Shown here piece after piece: positions 56,400 to 64,000 of a DNA stretch of 64,000 bases. The stretch is from assembly GCA_032164245.1 (NCBI GenBank), contig JAVMKO010000001.1, positions 248,877,644-248,941,643 of the forward strand, in the 5' to 3' direction. Made by a program: the position numbers and the translations under genes. A model generated the notes under the pieces. The model was not told the DNA's origin, ran no database searches, and saw nothing but the letters and a program-made list of their open reading frames with translations. Within the stretch, counting starts at the first letter, position 1. Each line of letters begins with the position of its first letter. The stretch comes from Sternotherus odoratus. Its lineage: Eukaryota > Chordata > Testudines > Kinosternidae.

Positions 56400-57780
56400 C
56401 AACTGGTTTCCCATGATCTCTTCCTGGTATCTTCAGCCAAAGAATTAAGGGAGATTTGGAGCTCTTCAAATTTTCAGGCCCAGGTTGTGCAAGATGTCTC
56501 AGGCTGTGCCTCCCACCTTTTTTTTTTTTATTTTGTTTTTTGTTTCGCATGTGGAGCAGAAGGCTGATAAACATGCTCACACTTTACTGCATTGTTGACT
56601 ATGTCCAAAGTAAATGGTGCTCTCTCTGGTTGTGACAGCTCTATTTCTTCCAAGATGTATTAACATTCATTTTTTAACTGCAGCATTAGAACTGTTTAAG
56701 TATTTGACTTTATTTTAAAAAAAATCAAGGACTTCTAGAGCAGTTAATGTTGAGTAGGGGTTGAGCTGTGCAATCTGTGAGTAAAAGCTCTGAGCTTTTG
56801 AAGAATAATAAATATATGATTTAAAGTGGCTTTAAAATGAAGATTTAAAATTTTCCCTGTGAAAATTTTAGGGATGAGATTTTTAAAAATGTTCGGATTT
56901 GGTATAAAGCCCCCTTAATTTCAATTGGAGCCAGGCTAGGCCAATACTAAACACTTTAGAAAATCTTGCCCTAAGTTGCCTCTTCTAGAATATTATGATA
57001 AATATTTTAATAAAATATTTGCATATATCATTGCTTGTTTTAAAAGGGAAGGTCTGAAGATTTTTTTTCAGCTAATTACTATCCAGAAAGTTTCAATTGT
57101 TTATCTCATGGGAATATTGTATATTTACATGGCCTTGCAGTGGGTTTTATGCTTTGAGGTTTAACTGTGTTCTAGGACAGCAAAGGCTAGTGAGAACCTT
57201 GAATTATTTCACCAAAGTACAACGCACCCATCTTTTACTCCAAACCCTTCATTTTGTAGCTATTTCTTCATCCTATTCTAAGTATATCAACTGAACGGAC
57301 TGACTTGGGTTCAGCTGGCAGCTTTATAAAATGGTTAAGGCTTTTACCAGGTTACTTCTTAAAAGAGAGTCACTCAGGGATCATAATTCAACGAACACTG
57401 GTTTGCCAGAGGAATAAAACTAGAAAGCCATAATCATTAATTAGTGATAAGACTGATGTCACAGCTAGGAGTGTGTGGCATGGGCAGGAGCAGCCAGCGG
57501 ATGGAACTTTGATATCAGCCTCTATCTAGTGGGTTTCAGGATGTGTTGGGAGTGCTGCTTCTAGGATGGTGGTAGTGGTGAGGATTTTAAGGCTTACACC
57601 CTTTATGGAGTGAGTCTTTTGAATGATGTACAAAATACATAAACTGCCCTGGACAGGATGTTTAGGGATGGCAAAGATTGAAGCTTCATTGTCCCAGCTG
57701 TTTCTCTAGCCTACATCCAGACCAAACCAAAGCTGATATTTCATAACCTAAAAATAAAACATAACAAGTGGAAGAAATGG
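56400..57780. other. RGCC intron, nothing clear
   Basis: AT-rich, no recognised gene or delimited repeat. Confidence 0.35.
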
Positions 57781-57784
57781 GAAG

Positions 57785-58500
57785 TTGGTTGTAATAAATA
57801 TAAATCAGACACTTAGAATTGTAGAGAGTTTATTAAGAGAAGCAAAGGGACACAAGGAAAAATCCATGGCCTGCAGAGTGAAGAGCCATAAGGAGTTTAA
57901 GTATATTAGGAACAAAAAAAATTGTAACTATGGTATTGGCACATTACTAGAAAAGACTGAAGAGGTAAATACATTTTTCTGTTTATGTATCTGGGAAAAA
58001 ACAGATGATAGGGTTTAGTATCATTATGATAACACTCTTTCCATTCCCTAGCATCTCAGGAGGATGTTGAATAGCAGCTACTAAAATTAGACATTTTTAA
58101 ATCAGAAGGTCCAGGTAACTTATTTGAACAAGAGTGTTAAAGGAGCTGCCTGATGATCTGGCTAGACTCTCTTGTTGATTTCATCAAATCTTAGAACACT
58201 GGGGAAGTTGCACAATGCTGAAAGAAAGCTGGTGTGCCAACATTTAAAAAGGGTAAATGGGATGATGCAGGTTAATGATAGGTCTGTCAGTCTGACATCA
58301 GTCCAAGACGAGAGAAAGAAGTGGATGATTAATAAAGAATTAAAGGAGGGTAATATAATTAGTGCCAATCAACATGGAGTTATGAAAAATAGATCTTGTC
58401 AAACTAAATTGATATCTTTCTGAAAGTCCAAATACACTATGTCTACTGGATCACTCTTGTCGACATGTTTGTTGACCCCCTTAAAGAATTCTATTAGAAT
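57785..58500. mobile_element. Degenerate CR1-like LINE fragments
   Basis: Plus strand 57785-58425 follows the order of CR1 sequence upstream of and within RT (remnants such as NIISANQHGVMKNRSCQTKL near 58350-58410) with many breaks. 58425-58495 is a different CR1 piece on the minus strand, related to 30600-30680. Confidence 0.55.
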
Positions 58501-58635
58501 TCTGAATATGAATTGGATATTGGGGAGTCATTGAGTGGTGTCTGGATTATTTTGTGGTTAAGGACTCTAAAGACAGTCCATGCGGTTGATGGATTTCCAC
58601 TCCATACAGCTAAATGCAGTGCCTTGCATGATGTC

Positions 58636-58767
58636 AAGAATCAGAGAGGTAGGTGTTAGTCTGGAATTGCAGAAGTGACAGAGTCCTGTGGCACCTTAAA
58701 GACTAACTAAAGTATTGAAGCATAAGCTTTCGTGGGCTAATACCCACTTCATCAGATGCATGCAGTG
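58636..58767 (-). mobile_element. Penelope-like terminal fragment
   Basis: AATCAGAGAGGTAGGTGTTA, GAGTCCTGTGGCACCTTAAA, AGCATAAGCTTTCGTGGGCT and CACTTCATCAGATGCATGCA in the order of the terminal module. Confidence 0.72.
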
Positions 58768-58769
58768 GT

Positions 58770-58955
58770 TATTTTAAATATTTATTTTTAAAACCTTATT
58801 TACTTATATAAATAAACTATTGTTGTATTTAAATATAGACCTATAGAGCGAGACCTTCTAAAAACGTTAAAATGTATTACTAGCACGCAAAACCTTAAAT
58901 TACAGTGAATAAATGAAGGCTTGGCACACCACTTCTGAAAGGTTGCTGACCCCTG
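58770..58955. mobile_element. hAT MITE, right half (4055-4363 family)
   Basis: Blocks AAACCTTATTTACTTATAT, GTTAAAATGTATTACTAGCA, CACGCAAAACCTTAAATTA and the end GGTTGCTGACCCCTG match the element at 4055. The left half is missing where a Penelope fragment abuts. Confidence 0.7.
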
Positions 58956-59555
58956 GGCTAGATGGTCACAATGGTTCCTTCTGACCTTGGAATCTGAATC
59001 AACAGAAGTGAGTATTAGAAGTATTCTTTTAACAGTGCTTTGCCTAAAATGGCTAGGACGGTTTTCAAGGTAAGAGAAATGTACTCATCTGGCCAATAAC
59101 TTGACTTTCCACTGTTGAATGGGCGGATGTATTTTCACCTACTGAGAATGATAAAACTTGAAATCTTAATGAAGAAACAAGCCATGGCAGTACTTGAGAT
59201 GACTGGAGGGTGACCATTCCATTTTGTGGCAACTTTTGAAGTTTAAAAATTTGCTTTTGCTCCGCTTGGGAACAAAATAAAATCTTTAAAATGTTTATGC
59301 AAAATCTCTCTTTTTCTCTTTGCGCTGGACCCCAAATCCTTAAGCTTTGTAGAAACCAATACATCTCCATGGAACAGCATATTTTAGTCAAAATGTTCCA
59401 ACCAGCTCTAATAGTAACCATTGCAGAATGGGTTGTCAGTAGTTTGACTGCTTGGAAAATGGGGAGAGAGAGAACTACAGAAATTGTTTTATAATTTAGC
59501 AGTCCAAAAAGTTTGTTAAAAATTCAGATCAGTATACACTTATAAGGAAAAATAA

Positions 59556-59760
59556 TTCTTCTTCGAGTGCTTGCTCATGTCCATTCCCATATGTGTGTGT
59601 GTGCGTTCCGCGCATGCCCGGTCCGGAAAGCTTTTCCCCAGCGGTACCCGTAGGGTCGGCAGGGGCGACCCCTGGAGTGGCGCCCTTATGGCCATGTATA
59701 TATGCCCCTGCCGACCCTCCCCCCGCTCAGTTCCTTCTTTCCGTCCGTGGCGGTTGCTGG
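59556..59760 (+). repeat. DIRS left inverted terminal repeat
   Basis: The first 32 bases are the exact reverse complement of 2030-2061. Further in, GGTACCCGTAGGGTCGGCAG, CCCCTGGAGTGGCGCC and GCTCAGTTCCTTC are inverted versions of the right-end blocks of copy 1. A TATATATGCCCC stretch near 59696-59707 could serve as the promoter, as DIRS terminal repeats carry one. Confidence 0.82.
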
Positions 59761-59915
59761 AACAGTGCTCTTCTCTTGCGGTATCCTTATCTCGTAGTTA
59801 GTTAGTTAGTTAGATATTTAGATAGTGCATTGTGTAGTTAATTAGAGTAGTTAGAGTTGTTGTTTACATAGATTTAGTGTTAGATAGTTAGTTCTTTGTT
59901 CCCTGGCGTCAGGTT
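59761..59915 (+). other. DIRS leader with TTAG repeats
   Basis: GTTAGTTAGTTAGTTAGATA near 59797 and further TAGTTA motifs form an AT-rich leader between the terminal repeat and the gag ATG. Confidence 0.55.
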
Positions 59916-62165
59916 ATGCCTGGGGCGTCAGGGTTCAAAGCGTGCAAAGCGTGCGGGAGGCCCATGCCCATCAGCGATCCCCACTCTCGCTGTCTGAAGT
60001 GCCTCGGCGAGGGACATCAAACGGATCGCTGTACGATCTGCAAGGGCTTCAAACCCCGTACGAAAAAAGAGCGAGACTCCAGGCTAAAACTTATCTTAAT
60101 GGAGTCCGCCCTGCAACCAGCGGAGCCGGCGGCATCGGGCAGCGCACCGGCATCGGTCCGCGGCACCGCGGCACCGAAGACCGCGAAGTCCTCCCGGCAC
60201 CGGTCTCCCCGGCACGGTGCAGGTTCATCTAGAAGGCACCGGTCTCAATCCCCGGTGCCTTCTAAGAAATCAAGAGGGCGCTCCCCGGTGCGTAGGTCCA
60301 CGGGTGATCCCTCAAAGGTGTTGGCAGCTCCGGAGCGCGCGAGGCGGCCCCGTTTAGAGCCCACACCGGCACCGGCGGCACCGGAGTTAGGGGTGATTCC
60401 CCCTGAAGAAGAACTCCCCCTGGAAAGCGAGACACCCGGGATCGGGATCCCATCCACCCCGGAGGTGTTCGTCGCCGCGGAGGACCTTATTGGCCTCACC
60501 ACGGACCCGGCACCGGACTTCATCGTCCCGGCACCGGTCCCCCGTATAGCGGCACCGTCTGCACCGCCCTTGACAGCGGCGCCGGCACCGCCAGCTCCCT
60601 CTCTCCAGCCACCAGTTGGGCCCTCGGCACCGCTAGTTCCGGCACCGGCCCGGCCGGCACCGCAGGGCTACATGCACCCTGGCAAGCCGGATGTCTACGG
60701 CAGGCTGGTGGCACCGGATGGCGCGGCACCGCCCTGGTCCCAGTCGGAGTACTCCTCCGGGTCGGACGCATCCTCGTATCGCTCGAGGTCGAGGCACAGC
60801 CACCGCTCGTCTCGACGGCACCACTCACGGCACCGTCATTCTTCACACCGTCGGCACCGTCAATACGAGGAGGGCAGACAGGCTACCAGCCCATGGCCAT
60901 TCTGGACGCCCTTTGCCTACCATCAGGCTCAGGGGCCTGCCTCAATAGCGTCATTGCCCTCGGTACCAAGGGGCCCGGTGTCCGCCACTATAACGAGGCC
61001 ACAGTCTGAGATGGGAGAGGACCAGCCTGGACCATCTGGTACAGCATCTCAGGTGCATGAGGAGCAGGATAGGGACGCCTACCAGCAGCAGTTCCAGGAG
61101 GACCCCCAGGTAGCCGACCCCCAGCCAGCCTCCTCTTCTTCATCACCGGACGACGCGGTGGCGGGCACTTCCATGTCATTGCCCCCCATGGATCTCAGGG
61201 GCCACCAGGACCTATTGAAGAGGGTGGCCCAGAATCTGAACCTCCAGACGGAGGAAGTCCAGGAGGAGGAGGAGGATCCCAATATGGACATCCTTGCCTC
61301 TAATCTACCGCCCCAAATAGCTCTGCCGTTTATGAGGAAAGTTAAATCCACCATGGAGACCTTGTGGCAGACCCCTTCTTCTCTTCCACCGACGGCAAGG
61401 GGAGTGGAGCGTCGCTATTTCGCACCCAGGCAGGGGTACGAATACCTTTTCACCCACCCCCCGCCAGGCACTTTAGTAGCAGACGCTGTAAACTATCGGG
61501 AGCGTCAGGGGCAGACGGGACCCACCCCTAAGTCCCACGACTCCAAAAAGTTGGACTTGTGGGGGCGAAAGGTCTACTCGTCGGCGGCATTGCAGCTAAG
61601 AATAGCAAACCAGCAGGCCGCCCTGGGAAGATATGCATATAATACTTGGTCGTCTATGTCCAAATTTGAAGGGACCCTCCCGAAGGAATCAATCCAGGAC
61701 TTTAGGGCGATCGTCCAGGAAGGCAGGCTGGTCTCCAGAGCTGCTCTCCAGGATGCCCTAGATTCGGCAGATTCGGCATCCAGACAGTTAGCCACAGCAG
61801 TGGCCATGCGTCGTGGGGCGTGGCTGCACGTGTCGGGAATTCCACCACCGGTGCAAGCCACCATCCAGGATTTACCCTTCGACAGACAAGGACTGTTTGC
61901 GGCCGATACAGATAAAAAACTCCAGTCAATGAAGGATTCGAGGGCCATGCTTAGATCACTGGGGTTGCATACCCCCCAAGGACAAAGGAGGCCCTTCAGA
62001 CCCCCTCCGCCTCCGCCAGTTAGGCCTTCCCAAGCCCCCCCTTATAGGAGGGACCAACCAAGGAGAGGCGGAAGGGGGGGGGGTAGAGGACGGCAGCGAT
62101 CTTCCTCCCGACAACCCCAAGGCCCAGGGAGCAATCACCCTCCCGGACCCAGGCCGAACTTTTGA
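59916..62165 (+). CDS. DIRS ORF1, gag-like nucleocapsid protein
   Basis: 749 codons, the first ORF of the element. The N-terminus has Cys/His pairs, CKACGRPMP ... HSRC at about residues 10-26 and CLKCLGEGHQTDRCTIC at about 26-42, which look like zinc-binding nucleocapsid motifs. A long Pro/Ala/Arg/Ser-rich linker follows (about 65-390), then an acidic stretch (EEVQEEEEDPNMD), a probably folded alpha-helical domain (about 480-690), and an RGG-type basic tail (RRGGRGGGRGRQR). It would package element RNA. The ATG is the first after the leader. Overlapping ORFs of 63-124 codons on both strands are shadows. I know no closer functional assignment. Confidence 0.82.
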   Translation: MPGASGFKACKACGRPMPISDPHSRCLKCLGEGHQTDRCTICKGFKPRTKKERDSRLKLILMESALQPAEPAASGSAPASVRGTAAPKTAKSSRHRSPRHGAGSSRRHRSQSPVPSKKSRGRSPVRRSTGDPSKVLAAPERARRPRLEPTPAPAAPELGVIPPEEELPLESETPGIGIPSTPEVFVAAEDLIGLTTDPAPDFIVPAPVPRIAAPSAPPLTAAPAPPAPSLQPPVGPSAPLVPAPARPAPQGYMHPGKPDVYGRLVAPDGAAPPWSQSEYSSGSDASSYRSRSRHSHRSSRRHHSRHRHSSHRRHRQYEEGRQATSPWPFWTPFAYHQAQGPASIASLPSVPRGPVSATITRPQSEMGEDQPGPSGTASQVHEEQDRDAYQQQFQEDPQVADPQPASSSSSPDDAVAGTSMSLPPMDLRGHQDLLKRVAQNLNLQTEEVQEEEEDPNMDILASNLPPQIALPFMRKVKSTMETLWQTPSSLPPTARGVERRYFAPRQGYEYLFTHPPPGTLVADAVNYRERQGQTGPTPKSHDSKKLDLWGRKVYSSAALQLRIANQQAALGRYAYNTWSSMSKFEGTLPKESIQDFRAIVQEGRLVSRAALQDALDSADSASRQLATAVAMRRGAWLHVSGIPPPVQATIQDLPFDRQGLFAADTDKKLQSMKDSRAMLRSLGLHTPQGQRRPFRPPPPPPVRPSQAPPYRRDQPRRGGRGGGRGRQRSSSRQPQGPGSNHPPGPRPNF

Positions 62166-62202
62166 AGATGCGCCCGGGGACGCCGAGCCAGCCTCCACTT
62201 CC

Positions 62203-64000
62203 ATGATTTCCCTCCCGTTTGTGAACCGTTTATCCCATTTCTACCAGGCATGGTCCTTTATCACCTCGGACAAGTGGGTTCTCAGCCTGGTAGAGATGGG
62301 ATATTCTATCCAATTCTCTGTTCTCCCTCCCACCCATCCCCCGTGCCCGTCCCTCTTCAGGGACCCATCTCACGAGCAACTCCTAGAACAGGAGGTTCAT
62401 ACCCTCTTGTCTTTGGGTGCCATAGAGGAGGTTCCTCAAGAATTTCGGGGCAAGGGTTACTACTCCCGTTATTTCCTTATCCCGAAGGCCAAAGGGGGGC
62501 TCCGCCCCATCCTGGACTTGCGAGGCCTCAACTCCTACATAAAGAAGCTGAAGTTTCGCATGCTCTCATTGGCTGTCATAATTCCTGCTATGGATCATGG
62601 AGACTGGTTCGCCGCCCTCGACTTAAAAGACGCATATTTCCATATTTCCATCACCCCGAGTCACAGACGATTCCTGAGGTTCGTGATGGGATCCCGACAC
62701 TATCAGTTCACCGTCCTTCCGTTCGGCCTCTCCTCAGCTCCAAGGGTATTCACGAAATGCATGGCGGTGGTCGCAGCATTCCTCAGACGAAACGGCATCC
62801 ATGTCTACCCTTACCTGGACGATTGGCTCATCAAGGCACAGTCGCGGGACCTGCTTCTATCGCAAATAACGTTCATCAGGGCCACCTTCCTAAAGCTGGG
62901 CCTCATTCTGAACGTGCCGAAATCAACCCTCATCCCTACCCAGAAAATCGAGTTCATTGGGGTAATTCTAGACTCTCGCCGCGCGAGAGCCTTCCTACCT
63001 CCCTCTCGGGCCAAAACCATGGGGGACATTATTCGACCACTCCTTCGGTCTCCCATGACAACAGCAAGGAACTGTATGGTCCTGATGGGACACATGGCAG
63101 CGTGCACTTACGTGGTGCCATTTGCGAGGCTCCATCTTCGTCCTCTGCAAGCCTGGTTCGCGAAGGTATACAACCAGCGCAGAGACCCCCTCGACCTCGT
63201 AGTGACTCTACCATTGAAGGTAAGGCAGTCCCTCTACTGGTGGCTCCAGCCCACGTCCCTGGAAGGCGGGGTGCCCTTTCACAAGCCCCAACCATCCATC
63301 ACGTTGGTGACAGACGCTTCGGCGCTGGGTTGGGGAGCTCACCTGGGGGAGGCCACGACTCAGGGCCTATGGTCTCAGGAGGAGTTGTCCCTCCACATAA
63401 ATGTTCGAGAGCTCAGAGCAGTTCGCCTGGCATGCCAGACGTTCCAGTCGCTCTTGAGGGGCAAGAGCGTGTCAGTCCTAACAGACAACACGGCCTCGAT
63501 GTTTTATATAAACAAACAGGGTGGTGCTCGCTCCTCTCTCCTGTGCAAGGAAGCCCTCGCCCTTTGGGAGTTCTGCATTCCCAGAGGGATCTCCCTCACT
63601 GCGACCTACCTTCCGGGAGTTCAGAATGTACTGGCGGACTCCCTGAGCCGCTCATTTCGGGGTCACGAATGGTCTCTCAGACCCGATGTAGCCCACTCAA
63701 TTTTCCAGAGGTGGGGGTTTCCCCGCCTCGACCTGTTCGCCACAAAGGCCAACAGGAAGTGCCACAGGTTTTGCTCCCTCCTCAACCTCAGCCCAGGTTC
63801 AGAGGGGGACGCATTCCACACTCTATGGGCGGGGGGTCTGCTCTATGCATTTCCCCCGTTCCCCCTCGTACACAAGGTACTAGCGAAGGCCCGTCAGGAC
63901 AAAGCATCGGTCATACTAATAGTGCCGGCCTGGCCTCGGCAACACTGGTACACGACCCTGTTGTCTCTCTGTGTGACGACGCCGATAACACTTCCTCTGT
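62203..64000 (+). CDS. DIRS reverse transcriptase/RNase H, partial at window end
   Basis: An uninterrupted frame in a different phase from gag, open from 61933. The first ATG at 62203 lies 37 bp after the gag stop; a gag-RT frameshift start is the alternative. RT motifs: GKGYYSRYFLIPKAKGGLRP (about 62450-62510), ALDLKDAYFHI (62620-62650), LPFGLSSAPRVF (62719-62752), and the catalytic YLDD at 62812-62823. RNase H: TDASALGWG (63310-63336), INVRELRAV (about 63400), LTDNTA (about 63478-63495) and ADSLSRS (63640-63655), all four acidic residues present. The post-RNase H domain DLFATKANRKCHRFC (63730-63775) and PAWPRQHWYT (63934-63960) follows. No stop is found to 64000. Confidence 0.93.
   Translation, partial: MISLPFVNRLSHFYQAWSFITSDKWVLSLVEMGYSIQFSVLPPTHPPCPSLFRDPSHEQLLEQEVHTLLSLGAIEEVPQEFRGKGYYSRYFLIPKAKGGLRPILDLRGLNSYIKKLKFRMLSLAVIIPAMDHGDWFAALDLKDAYFHISITPSHRRFLRFVMGSRHYQFTVLPFGLSSAPRVFTKCMAVVAAFLRRNGIHVYPYLDDWLIKAQSRDLLLSQITFIRATFLKLGLILNVPKSTLIPTQKIEFIGVILDSRRARAFLPPSRAKTMGDIIRPLLRSPMTTARNCMVLMGHMAACTYVVPFARLHLRPLQAWFAKVYNQRRDPLDLVVTLPLKVRQSLYWWLQPTSLEGGVPFHKPQPSITLVTDASALGWGAHLGEATTQGLWSQEELSLHINVRELRAVRLACQTFQSLLRGKSVSVLTDNTASMFYINKQGGARSSLLCKEALALWEFCIPRGISLTATYLPGVQNVLADSLSRSFRGHEWSLRPDVAHSIFQRWGFPRLDLFATKANRKCHRFCSLLNLSPGSEGDAFHTLWAGGLLYAFPPFPLVHKVLAKARQDKASVILIVPAWPRQHWYTTLLSLCVTTPITLPL

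Larger units (their letters stand above)
59556..64000 (+). mobile_element. DIRS-type retrotransposon, 5' part with intact frames (copy 2)
   Basis: This is the left-hand part of a DIRS element that runs off the window: left terminal repeat (59556 to about 59760), a TTAG-rich leader, a gag-like ORF (59916-62165), and an RT/RNase H frame open from 61933 to the window edge. The left terminus is the inverted counterpart of the right terminus of copy 1. The recombinase ORF, if present, is beyond 64000. Both visible ORFs lack stops or frameshifts, which suggests a young, perhaps competent copy. Its orientation is the same as RGCC. Confidence 0.93.

Noticed and set aside
60245..61948. Minus-strand ORFs inside DIRS gag
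   Set aside because: Antisense shadows of the 749-codon gag frame.
1..64000. The two DIRS copies as a direct duplication flanking the locus
   Set aside because: They are clearly diverged over their overlap and are cut by the window edges, so they are independent insertions of related subfamilies.

Overview
This window is vertebrate nuclear DNA, most likely from a turtle (Cryptodira) and certainly a sauropsid-like amniote. Three things point there. Two genes are split into short GT-AG exons and match NAA16 and RGCC, which are adjacent on human chromosome 13 in the same order and orientation. The rest is dense in CR1 LINEs, Penelope-like elements, DIRS-type tyrosine-recombinase retrotransposons and hAT MITEs. 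tRNA-derived SINE pieces resemble those known from cryptodiran turtles. The species call is inference from repeat content. The gene calls rest on translated exons.

Layout. Positions 1-2363 hold the 3' part of a DIRS retrotransposon: the end of RT/RNase H, a tyrosine recombinase, an internal complementary region and the right terminal repeat. Positions 2364-20077 look like one long NAA16 intron. It carries DIRS and Penelope relics, CR1 pieces and several hAT MITEs, some loaded with GC-rich tandem repeats. Positions 20078-33000 hold the last eleven coding exons of NAA16 (about 527 codons), followed by a 3' UTR to about 34.4 kb. Positions 34.5-44.6 kb are intergenic, with an oppositely oriented pair of DIRS relics, an 83-bp-arm Penelope palindrome and SINE pieces. 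RGCC starts at 45350 in a CpG-rich promoter. Its first intron is mostly a minisatellite of about 38-bp units, and exon 2 is at 47573-47815. Later RGCC exons were not found and probably lie beyond the window. From 49.5 to 58.5 kb there are degenerate CR1 copies, MITEs and a solo LTR. From 59556 to the window edge there is a second DIRS element, with an uninterrupted gag-like ORF and an uninterrupted RT/RNase H frame that is still open at 64000.

How the parts relate. NAA16 is an auxiliary subunit of the NatA N-terminal acetyltransferase and RGCC is a small cell-cycle/complement-response protein. They are neighbours by conserved synteny and form no operon. All other coding potential belongs to transposons. 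The most informative non-gene structures are the nearly complete DIRS end/circle-junction architecture, hAT MITEs that carry GC-rich satellites into introns, the RGCC intron-1 minisatellite, and the rearranged Penelope copies.
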